Positions 58,401-64,000 of a stretch of 64,000 nt of DNA are shown here, piece by piece; position 1 is the first letter of the stretch; each line of letters starts with the position of its first letter. A program made the position numbers and the translations under genes. Origin of the DNA: Acidovorax sp. FHTAMBA. Its GTDB lineage: Bacteria > Pseudomonadota > Gammaproteobacteria > Burkholderiales > Burkholderiaceae_C. Where the stretch lies: positions 3,107,501 to 3,171,500 of the forward strand of contig NZ_CP152407.1 of assembly GCF_038958875.1 (NCBI RefSeq). Direction: 5' to 3'. Below the pieces are notes generated by a model. The model worked only from the letters and a program-made list of their open reading frames with translations. It ran no database searches and was not told the DNA's origin.

Positions 58401-59124
58401 ACAGCTTCACACCCGGCATCTCGCTCGCCACCTGATCCACATAGCGGCGCAGGATGGGCGAGAGGTACGCATCCACCACCGTGGTGTCGCCCCGGCTCAC
58501 CAGCTTCATCATGGGGCTGGTGGCGTGCGAGGCGCTCACCTGCGTAAAGCCGATCTCGCGCGCAATGCGGGCTGCCGCCTCTTCATGCGCGGTGTAGCGG
58601 TAGCCGTGCATGAACACGATGGCCGCGCTGCGCAGGCCCGCGTCGTAGGCCGCCCACAGGCGTTCTTTCAGGTGGGCTTCGTCCAGCGCTTCGATCACAT
58701 CGCCGTGTGCGCCCACGCGCTCCTGCGCCTCGATCACGCGCTCGTACAGCAGCTCGGGCAGCACGATGCGCCGGTCAAACAGGCGGGGGCGGTTCTGGTA
58801 GGCGATGCGCAGCGCATCCTTGAAGCCCTTGGTGGTGATGAGCAGCGTGGGCTCGCCCTTGCGCTCCAGCAGCGCGTTGGTGGCCACCGTGGTGCCCATC
58901 TTCACGCATTCCACCAACTCGGGCGTCACCGCCTCGCCGGGCTTGAGCCCCAGCAGGTGGCGAATGCCGGCCACGGCTGCGTCCTTGTACTGCTCGGGGT
59001 TTTCGGACAGCAGCTTGTGCGTGACCAGGGTGCCGTCCGGGCGCTTGCCGACCACGTCGGTAAAGGTGCCTCCACGGTCGATCCAGAACTGCCAGCGGGA
59101 CAAGGAAGAAGGGTGGTTGGACAT
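55447..59124 (-). CDS. 5-oxoprolinase / hydantoinase A-B fusion
   Basis: A 1225-residue ATP-dependent amidohydrolase. Residues about 5-690 are the HyuA part (IDRGGTFTDVVGKRPDGTLV near the start, GFDMGGTSTDVSHYAGEFE) with an acetone-carboxylase-like ATP-binding fold. Residues about 705-1220 are the HyuB part (EVFNNLFMNIAEQMGLQLQN, NDPYHGGTHLPDITVITPV, SGGSGAGG). Fused forms resemble eukaryotic 5-oxoprolinase, which opens pyroglutamate to glutamate. Hydantoins or other cyclic amides remain possible. It is followed on its upstream side by a winged-helix regulator and a TRAP transporter, suggesting uptake and breakdown of one substrate. Confidence 0.9.
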   Translation of the reverse strand: MSNHPSSLSRWQFWIDRGGTFTDVVGKRPDGTLVTHKLLSENPEQYKDAAVAGIRHLLGLKPGEAVTPELVECVKMGTTVATNALLERKGEPTLLITTKGFKDALRIAYQNRPRLFDRRIVLPELLYERVIEAQERVGAHGDVIEALDEAHLKERLWAAYDAGLRSAAIVFMHGYRYTAHEEAAARIAREIGFTQVSASHATSPMMKLVSRGDTTVVDAYLSPILRRYVDQVASEMPGVKLFFMQSSGGLTDAQVFQGKDAILSGPAGGIVGMARTAELAFRSDPAGLAGHDKVIGFDMGGTSTDVSHYAGEFEREFETQVAGVRMRAPMMSIHTVAAGGGSILGFDGARFRVGPESAGANPGPASYRRGGPLAVTDANVMVGKIQPAHFPKVFGHAANEALDGDAVAQKFEGLATQTGRKAEDVAHGFIQIAVQQMANAIKKISVARGYDVTRYTLQCFGGAGGQHACLVADALGMTRVFVHPLAGVLSAYGMGLADQNVIREQAVETRLAPEALAGIEATLDQLATTARTELERQQSGAGTAVVHRRVHVRYEGSDSALIVPFGSMAEISAAFENAYRQRFAFLMQGKGLVVEAVSVEAVVPGDAPVEPRHALQPAREVPRRSTVRMYTGGVDGVAAWHDAALVVREDLRPGDVIPGPAIVAEKNATTIVEPGWEAELTELDHLLLNRRVARAVQHAVGTTVDPVLLEVFNNLFMNIAEQMGLQLQNTAYSVNIKERLDFSCALFDTAGNLIANAPHMPVHLGSMGESIKTVIRENAGKMQPGDVFVLNDPYHGGTHLPDITVITPVYIADEATPTFYVGSRGHHADVGGTTPGSMPPFSTRIEEEGVQINNVKLVERGVLREAEMIALLESGEYPSRNPQQNMADLRAQIAANEKGQQELRRMVGEFGLEVVQAYMRHVQDNAEESVRRVITRLKDGAFTLPLDNGAQISVSVKVDAASRSATIDFTGTSPQQTNNFNAPTAVCMAAVLYVFRTLVDDDIPLNAGCLKPLNVIIPPGSMLNPNPPASVVAGNVETSTCITNALYGALGLMAAGQCTMNNFTFGSTRYQYYETISGGSGAGGVWDADGQLAGGFDGTSVVQCHMTNSRLTDPEVLEFRFPVRLEGYEIRKGSGGAGQWKGGDGGIRRVRFLEPMTASILSNGRHHGAFGMAGGQPGAVGINKVVRSDGRVELLDHIGQAEMLPGDVFEIHTPGGGGFGSSGQE

Positions 59125-59138
59125 ATCAATGCTATCCT

Positions 59139-59185
59139 AGTTATAGCTATTAGCGCTTGATGGATAAGCGCTAGCGCCACTTTTG
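59139..59185 (+). repeat. Dispersed palindromic repeat upstream of the oxoprolinase gene
   Basis: Left flank agttatagctat, arms tagcgctt / aagcgcta (59151-59173, loop gatggat), right flank gcgccactttt. It lies in the 89-bp gap between the regulator's stop and the oxoprolinase start, in plus orientation against minus-strand genes. Confidence 0.75.
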
Positions 59186-59213
59186 ATTCGTTTTATTCAG
59201 GAAACCGGTTCGG

Positions 59214-59756
59214 TCACAGGGATGCGGCCGAGCGCGCCGCCTGGTCGTACATGCCCGAGAGCACACGCAGCAAACGCGCCAGCTCGCCAATGTCGCGGTT
59301 GAGCGCATCGTCGGCGTTCAAGGCGTCGATGAGGCAGCTCTCGCGAATCTCGCGGTAGCGCTGCACGTAGGCGCGGCCCACAGCGGTGGCAGCGTAGGTC
59401 ACTTCCTTGCCGTTCTTCTGCGAGGCGACCACACCCAAGGTCTGCAGTTTCTTGAGCGAGTAATTCACCAGGTGCGTGTCTTCCACGTTCATGATGAAGC
59501 AGATGTCGGCCAGTCGCTTGTCGCGCGCGCGGTGCGTGACGTGGTGCAGCACCACCACATCCAGCGGCGTGAGGTCCTTGAGGCCTGCCGCTGCCATGCA
59601 ATGCACCACCCAACGGTGAAAGGCATTGCCCGCCACGATGAGGCCGAACTCGAACTCGCTCATCTCGGCGCTCTGCGCCGACACCAGGTGCGCAGACGAC
59701 ACGATGGGCCCGGATTCGCCGGGGGTCCTGGCGGGCGTCTTGGCTGCAGATTTCAT
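59214..59756 (-). CDS. MarR-like winged-helix regulator
   Basis: A 180-residue regulator. A short Ala/Pro-rich N-terminus is followed by a winged-helix domain (about 40-130) with LTPLDVVVLHHVTHRARDKR and EDTHLVNYSLKKLQTLGVVA, and a C-terminal helical part for dimerisation. The ATG at 59756 (MKSAAKTPART) was chosen. It lies upstream of the oxoprolinase gene on the same strand and is divergent from dctP, well placed to control both. The ligand is unknown. Confidence 0.85.
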   Translation of the reverse strand: MKSAAKTPARTPGESGPIVSSAHLVSAQSAEMSEFEFGLIVAGNAFHRWVVHCMAAAGLKDLTPLDVVVLHHVTHRARDKRLADICFIMNVEDTHLVNYSLKKLQTLGVVASQKNGKEVTYAATAVGRAYVQRYREIRESCLIDALNADDALNRDIGELARLLRVLSGMYDQAARSAASL

Positions 59757-59834
59757 GGGCAGAGCCTTTATGGATGACAAGGTGCACTCGCCGTTGGCAC
59801 GGGTTGTGCGTGTGACGATTGTAGGCAAGTCGAT

Positions 59835-59856
59835 GGTAATTTGTTGGCAATTTGTC
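59835..59856. promoter_or_regulatory. Candidate operator (tandem 11-bp repeats) between regulator and dctP
   Basis: GGTAATTTGTT (59835-59845) is followed at once by GGCAATTTGTC (59846-59856), two head-to-tail near-identical units one helical turn apart. They lie mid-way in the 182-bp divergent region, 79 bp before the regulator start. Confidence 0.35.
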
Positions 59857-59938
59857 AGCGTTTAGGCAAAACACCTATGCCAATTCGGCCGGCTTCCGAT
59901 ACAGTGATTTTTCATATCCAACCTTGCGGAGTTCACCC

Positions 59939-60922
59939 ATGAAGCGTCGAATCTTCCCCGTCACCGCACTCAGCCTGGCCCTGGCTGCGGGCCTGTCCGT
60001 CACCTCGGCATTCGCCCAGACCAAGTGGGACCTGGCCGCCGCCTACCCCGCCACCAACTTCCACACCGAAAACATGGCGCAGCTGGCCAGTGATGTGGAC
60101 AAGGCTACCGGCGGCAAGCTCAAGATCACGGTGCACGCCAACGCCGCGCTGTTCAAGGCCCCCGAGATCAAGCGCGCCGTGCAGGGCGGGCAGGCGCAGA
60201 TGGGCGAGATCCTGCTGGCCAACTTCCAGAACGAATGGCAACTCTTCGGCGTGGATGGCCTGCCCTTCCTGGCCGACAGCTACGACGCCTCCAAGAAGCT
60301 CTACGCCGCGCAAAAGCCTTTCCTTGAAAAGAAGCTGGCTGAGCAAGGCATGGTGTTGCTGTATGCCGTGGCGTGGCCTCCCCAAGGCATCTACACCAAG
60401 AAGCCGCTGGCATCTGCGGCCGACCTCAAGGGGATCAAGTGGCGCGCCTACAGCCCTGCCACCGCCCGCATTGCCGAGCTGGTGGGCGCGCAGCCCGTCA
60501 CGGTGCAGGCCGCAGAGTTCTCGCAGGCCTTGGCCACGGGCGTGGTCGAATCGACCATGACCTCGGGCGCCACCGGTGTGGACAGCAAGCTGTACGAACA
60601 CCTCAAGTTCTACTACGACACCCAGGCCTGGCTGCCCAAGAACGCCGTGCTGGTGAACAAGAAGGCGTTTGACGCGCTCGACAAGGCGAGCCAGGACGCG
60701 CTGCTGAAGGCCGGAGCCGACGCCGAAGCACGCGGCTGGGCCAACAGCGCCAAGGTCAACACCGACACCGTGGCCAAGCTCAAGGCCAATGGCATGGCGG
60801 TCGAGGCGCCGCCTGCGCAGCTGAAGGCCGACATGGCCAAGGTAGGCGACACCATGCTCAAGGAATGGCTCGACAAGGCCGGTCCCGAAGGCAAGGCACT
60901 GATCGACGCATACCGCAAGTAA
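59939..60922 (+). CDS. dctP: TRAP transporter substrate-binding protein (DctP family)
   Basis: A 327-residue periplasmic binding protein. A signal peptide (MKRRIFPVTALSLALAAGLS, ending AFAQ) is followed by the DctP fold: WDLAAAYPATNFHTENMAQL, KLKITVHANAALFKAPEIKR and GIKWRAYSPATARIAELVG, whose Arg near residue 176 usually binds the ligand carboxylate. The ATG at 59939 was chosen. With DctQ and DctM downstream it forms a sodium-driven importer. The ligand is likely an organic acid, possibly 5-oxoproline given the neighbouring oxoprolinase. Confidence 0.92.
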   Translation: MKRRIFPVTALSLALAAGLSVTSAFAQTKWDLAAAYPATNFHTENMAQLASDVDKATGGKLKITVHANAALFKAPEIKRAVQGGQAQMGEILLANFQNEWQLFGVDGLPFLADSYDASKKLYAAQKPFLEKKLAEQGMVLLYAVAWPPQGIYTKKPLASAADLKGIKWRAYSPATARIAELVGAQPVTVQAAEFSQALATGVVESTMTSGATGVDSKLYEHLKFYYDTQAWLPKNAVLVNKKAFDALDKASQDALLKAGADAEARGWANSAKVNTDTVAKLKANGMAVEAPPAQLKADMAKVGDTMLKEWLDKAGPEGKALIDAYRK

Positions 60923-60938
60923 GAAGCCCGCCTGCCCT

Positions 60939-61448
60939 ATGCGTCGATTGCTCGATTTTGTGTATGACGGTGCGGCTGCGGTGGCAGCGCTTTTCATGGT
61001 ATGCCTCCTGGGCATGGTGCTGCTGTCCATCATCAGCCGCCAGCTGCACTTTCATGTGCCGGGCACCGACGCGTATGCAGGCTACCTGATGGCCGCCGCC
61101 GGGTTTCTGGCGCTGGCACATACCCTGAAGCGCGGCGAGCACATCCGTGTGACGCTGCTGCTCAACTTCCTCAAAGGTGGCGCCCGCAAAGGGTTTGAGC
61201 TCTGGGCGTTGGCCATCGCCACCCTGCTGGCCGTGCTGTTTGCGGTGTACAGCTGCAAGCTGGCCTGGCAGTCGCACGCGTTCCACGACATCTCCACCGG
61301 CAGCGATGCCACGCCACTGTGGATTCCCCAGATCGCCATGGCGGCAGGCACGGTGATTCTGGCCATTGCCTTCATCGACGAGCTGGTGCTGGAGCTGATG
61401 GGCAAACGCGCTGACGCCCACGCGGGCGACGCACTGCGCAACGAATAG
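60939..61448 (+). CDS. dctQ: TRAP transporter small permease (DctQ family)
   Basis: A 169-residue membrane protein with four helices, the small subunit of the TRAP permease. It has GTDAYAGYLMAAAGFLALAH and LKRGEHIRVTLLLNFL, the conserved helix-loop of the family, and ATPLWIPQIAMAAGTVILAI. It starts 16 bp after dctP and ends 18 bp before dctM, so the three form one operon. Confidence 0.9.
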   Translation: MRRLLDFVYDGAAAVAALFMVCLLGMVLLSIISRQLHFHVPGTDAYAGYLMAAAGFLALAHTLKRGEHIRVTLLLNFLKGGARKGFELWALAIATLLAVLFAVYSCKLAWQSHAFHDISTGSDATPLWIPQIAMAAGTVILAIAFIDELVLELMGKRADAHAGDALRNE

Positions 61449-61466
61449 ACCCGGACATCCCCCACC

Positions 61467-62771
61467 ATGAGCGATCTCGCCATCACCGGCCTGCTGATCC
61501 TGTCCCTGTTCCTCATCCTGGGCAGCGGGGTCTGGATCGGACTCACCCTTTCCGGCGTTGCCTGGATCGGCATGCAGTTGTTCTCATCGCGCCCGGCAGG
61601 CGATGCGATGGCCGTGACCATCTGGGGGTCGGCCTCCAGCTGGACGCTCACGGCCCTGCCCCTTTTCATCTGGATGGGTGAAATCCTGTTTCGCACGCGG
61701 CTGTCGCAAGACATGTTCAAGGGGCTGGCGCCCTGGGTGCAGGCCCTGCCCGGCCGCCTGCTGCACACCAACGTGGTGGGCTGCACGATTTTTGCCGCGG
61801 TTTCGGGCTCCAGCGCGGCCACCTGCGCCACCATCGGCAAGATGACGCTGCCCGAACTGCGGCGGCGCGGCTATCCCGACAACATGATCGTGGGCACGCT
61901 CGGCGGCGCCAGCACGCTGGGCCTGCTGATTCCGCCGTCCATCATCATGATCGTGTACGGCGTATCGGCCGAAGTCTCCATCTCCCAGCTTTTCATTGCC
62001 GGGGTTCTGCCCGGCCTGCTGCTGGGTTGCCTGTTCTCGGGCTACATCATGCTGTGGGCGCTGCGCAACCCCGACCAGGTGCCCGCCGCCGATGTGCGCA
62101 TGACCTTCATGCAGAAGCTGTCGGAGTCGCGCAGCCTGATCCCGGTGGTCCTGCTGATTGCGGCAGTGCTGGGCTCCATCTACTCCGGCTTCGCCACGGC
62201 CACCGAGGCCGCCGCCGTGGGCGTGGTGGGCTCGCTGGTGCTGTCTGCGGTGCAGGGCTCGATGAACTGGGCAACATTCAAGGCCTCGCTGATGGGGGCC
62301 ACGCGGCTGTACTGCATGATCGCGCTGATCCTGGCGGGCGCCGCCTTCCTCACGCTCTCGATGGGTTACATCGGCCTGCCGCGGCACCTGGCCGAATGGA
62401 TTGCCTCGCTGGGCCTCAACCAGGCGCAGCTGATTGCGGCGCTGGCAGTGTTCTTCATCATTCTCGGCTGCTTCCTCGATGGCATATCGATGGTGGTGCT
62501 CACCATGGGCGTGCTCATGCCGACGGTGCAGGCTGCGGGCATTGACCCGATCTGGTTCGGCATCTTCATCGTGTTGGTGGTCGAGATGGCGCAGATCACG
62601 CCGCCCGTGGGTTTCAACCTCTTCGTGCTGCAGGGCATGACGGGGCGCCAGTTGCCCTGGATCGCCAAGGTCACGATGCCCATGTTCTTTCTGATGTGCG
62701 CGGCCGTGGCACTGATCTATTTGTTCCCGGGCATCGTCACCTGGCTGCCCACGCAGATGGCCGCCCGCTGA
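61467..62771 (+). CDS. dctM: TRAP transporter large permease (DctM family)
   Basis: A 434-residue polytopic protein with about 12 helices, the channel-forming subunit. Family segments include LPLFIWMGEILFRTRLSQDM, FAAVSGSSAATCATIGKMTL, GASTLGLLIPPSIIMIVYGV and EMAQITPPVGFNLFVLQG. It uses a sodium gradient to import the DctP ligand. It is last in the dctPQM operon; the GC-rich inverted repeat gcccggcag...ggcccggggc just downstream may stop transcription before crcB. Confidence 0.93.
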   Translation: MSDLAITGLLILSLFLILGSGVWIGLTLSGVAWIGMQLFSSRPAGDAMAVTIWGSASSWTLTALPLFIWMGEILFRTRLSQDMFKGLAPWVQALPGRLLHTNVVGCTIFAAVSGSSAATCATIGKMTLPELRRRGYPDNMIVGTLGGASTLGLLIPPSIIMIVYGVSAEVSISQLFIAGVLPGLLLGCLFSGYIMLWALRNPDQVPAADVRMTFMQKLSESRSLIPVVLLIAAVLGSIYSGFATATEAAAVGVVGSLVLSAVQGSMNWATFKASLMGATRLYCMIALILAGAAFLTLSMGYIGLPRHLAEWIASLGLNQAQLIAALAVFFIILGCFLDGISMVVLTMGVLMPTVQAAGIDPIWFGIFIVLVVEMAQITPPVGFNLFVLQGMTGRQLPWIAKVTMPMFFLMCAAVALIYLFPGIVTWLPTQMAAR

Positions 62772-62829
62772 GCCGCATCTGCGCCATCGCCCGGCCCGGC
62801 AGGCCCGGGGCCTGAGAGACAATGCCGCC

Positions 62830-63216
62830 ATGCTGCATGTACTTGCCATTTGCCTTGGAGCCAGTGCCGGCGCCCTGTTGCGCTGGCGCCTGGGCCTGTG
62901 GCTGAGCCCCGGGGGGCTGCTGCCCTGGGGCACGCTGGCCGCCAACCTGATGGGCGGCTATCTGGTGGGGCTGTGCGTGGCGTTCTTTCATGCCATGCCG
63001 CAACTCGATCCGGTCTGGCGCCTGGCACTGATCACCGGGTTTCTGGGTGCGCTCACCACGTTCTCCAGCTTCTCCGCCGAAGTGGTCGACATGCTGATGG
63101 CGCAGCGCTATGCCCTGGCGCTGGGCACTGTGGGCCTGCACCTGGCGGGCTCGCTCTCGCTCACCATGCTGGGCATTGCAACCACTTCATTTTTCATAGC
63201 ATCTCGCGCAGGCTAG
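62830..63216 (+). CDS. crcB: Fluoride ion channel CrcB (Fluc)
   Basis: A 128-residue four-helix membrane protein that forms a dual-topology dimeric fluoride channel. The family core GFLGALTTFSSFSAEVVDML and NLMGGYLVGLCVAF are intact, as is GALLRWRLGLWL near the start. The ATG at 62830 was used. The last residues (about SFFIASRAG) and the stop are encoded by the left flank and arm of a dispersed palindromic repeat. No fluoride riboswitch was seen in the 58-bp leader. Confidence 0.92.
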   Translation: MLHVLAICLGASAGALLRWRLGLWLSPGGLLPWGTLAANLMGGYLVGLCVAFFHAMPQLDPVWRLALITGFLGALTTFSSFSAEVVDMLMAQRYALALGTVGLHLAGSLSLTMLGIATTSFFIASRAG

Positions 63217-63238
63217 ATAAGCGCCAGAGGCACTTTTT
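63195..63238 (+). repeat. Dispersed palindromic repeat at the crcB 3' end
   Basis: Left flank catagcatctcg, a degenerate left arm cgc, right arm aagcgc with ccagaggcactttttac to the right. It overlaps the last codons and stop of crcB and ends 17 bases before the next ATG. Confidence 0.6.
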
Positions 63239-63254
63239 ACGTATATTTTCGCCC

Positions 63255-64000
63255 ATGGATGCCAACACCCAACTGAACGAACGCCGTCTGGCCGATGCCT
63301 GGGCCGAGCTGCAAAACCATTCGGCCAGCGGCAACCCGCTGCATGCCGACGCCTACCGCCTGGCGTTCGCCGACCCCGAATTTCTCTTCCGCCGCGAGAC
63401 GCGGGGCATCCGCTTCCAGCTGGAAATGCTCAAACCCGACCTGGGCCAGGCAGAGCAAGGCATCGAGAACACCGTGGTGGTCTACGGCAGCGCACGCTTT
63501 GTCGCGCCCGATGAGGCCGCCGCCCAGCTGGCAGACGCCGAAGCCAGTGGCGACGACGTGCGCCTGCAGCGCGCCCGTCAGGCGGTACGCAACGCCCGCT
63601 ATTACGACCAGGCCCGCCAGTTCGCGCGCCTGGTGGCCGAGCACAGCGAACGCCAGCAGCCCGCAGACCGCATCTACATCTGCACGGGCGGTGGCCCCGG
63701 CATCATGGAAGCCGCCAACCGCGGCGCGCACGATGTGGGCGCGCTCAACGTGGGCCTGAACATCGCCCTGCCCCACGAGCAAAGCGGCAACCGCTTCATA
63801 TCGCCCACGCTGAGCTACAAGTTCCACTACTTCGCGCTGCGCAAGATGCATTTCATGATGCGCGCCAAGGCGCTGGTGGCCTTCCCCGGAGGCTTTGGCA
63901 CGCTGGACGAACTGTTCGAGGTGCTGACCCTGGTGCAGACCAAAAAGGCCAAGCCCGTGCCCATCGTGCTTTTTGGCACCGACTACTGGAAGCGCCTCAT
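63255..64000 (+). CDS. LOG-family Rossmann-fold protein (cytokinin-riboside phosphoribohydrolase-like), 3' end beyond window
   Basis: 248 codons are present with no stop before the right edge. The protein has an N-terminal helical extension (about 1-70), then the TIGR00730/LOG fold with VVYGSARF, ICTGGGPGIMEAANRGAHD and the family signature PGGFGTLDELFEVLTLVQT. Homologs hydrolyse nucleoside 5'-monophosphates to the base and ribose 5-phosphate. The extended N-terminus suggests the longer bacterial subgroup rather than plant-type LOG. The ATG at 63255 follows crcB by 38 bp. Confidence 0.85.
   Translation, partial: MDANTQLNERRLADAWAELQNHSASGNPLHADAYRLAFADPEFLFRRETRGIRFQLEMLKPDLGQAEQGIENTVVVYGSARFVAPDEAAAQLADAEASGDDVRLQRARQAVRNARYYDQARQFARLVAEHSERQQPADRIYICTGGGPGIMEAANRGAHDVGALNVGLNIALPHEQSGNRFISPTLSYKFHYFALRKMHFMMRAKALVAFPGGFGTLDELFEVLTLVQTKKAKPVPIVLFGTDYWKRL

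Noticed and set aside
55489..59160. A 1223-codon open frame on the plus strand
   Set aside because: It is the exact antisense of the 5-oxoprolinase gene; high GC leaves the opposite strand open. Its translation is low-complexity (His, Arg, Ala, Gly rich) with no domain.
62772..62829. Possible fluoride riboswitch upstream of crcB
   Set aside because: The 58-bp leader lacks the conserved riboswitch core; only a short GC-rich inverted repeat is visible.

Overview
The window looks like a chromosomal segment of a betaproteobacterium in the order Burkholderiales, most likely family Comamonadaceae (Acidovorax-like). This is inferred from high GC, the gene order gyrA-(ompA)-serC-pheA-tyrA-aroA/cmk-rpsA-ihfB-lapA-lapB with aroA fused to cmk, a second short infA, a tmRNA tag reading ANDERFALAA, and two families of intergenic palindromic repeats of a kind I associate with this family. 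No species is claimed.

Layout. 1-2655: a lipoprotein-type carboxylesterase (cut by the left edge) divergent from an AraC-family regulator. 2718-6302: selO-msrB-yciB-bolA-ppiC, one tight plus-strand cluster with redox and protein-quality themes, closed by a strong bidirectional terminator. 6427-9269 (minus): a DUF1624 membrane protein, tRNA-Pro(UGG), infA and an HPP-CBS membrane protein. 9755-16076 (plus): a branched-chain amino acid ABC system (livKHMGF) with a LysE-type exporter inserted after livK, then psd.

16107-28452 (minus): a histidine-utilisation region, read as a three-gene ABC transporter and hutC, then hutH-hutU-phyH-hutD-hutI-hutF-hutG. It encodes the five-step route ending in N-formylglutamate deformylase. 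Two TGTATATACA palindromes, one before hutH and one before the transporter, match the TGTA-N2-TACA form of HutC sites and suggest that HutC controls both units. A PhyH-type dioxygenase of unknown substrate is built into the operon.

28833-31790 (minus): a two-component system with a Spy/CpxP-like lipoprotein and a diverged copy lacking a signal peptide. 31900-33530: a small accessory patch of short unknown genes and gene debris lying against the 3' end of ssrA (tmRNA). 33933-35317: gph and ubiG. 35409-48904: ompA, then gyrA, serC, pheA, tyrA, aroA-cmk, rpsA, ihfB, lapA, lapB and a ComEA-like protein, joining chromosome topology, serine and aromatic amino acid synthesis, nucleotide, translation and LPS-control functions. 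49031-55395: a six-gene Mrp-type cation/proton antiporter operon. 55447-62771: a 5-oxoprolinase/hydantoinase A-B fusion and a winged-helix regulator facing a TRAP transporter (dctPQM). 62830-64000: crcB and a LOG-family protein cut by the right edge.

The most unusual signals are a roughly 50-bp dyad-symmetric repeat found about seven times between or at the ends of genes, always in one orientation, with probable relics read in frame inside selO, aroA, livG and hutF; the PhyH enzyme in the hut operon; and the signal-less CpxP-like paralog next to its two-component system. No CRISPR array, prophage, insertion sequence or recognisable defence system was seen.
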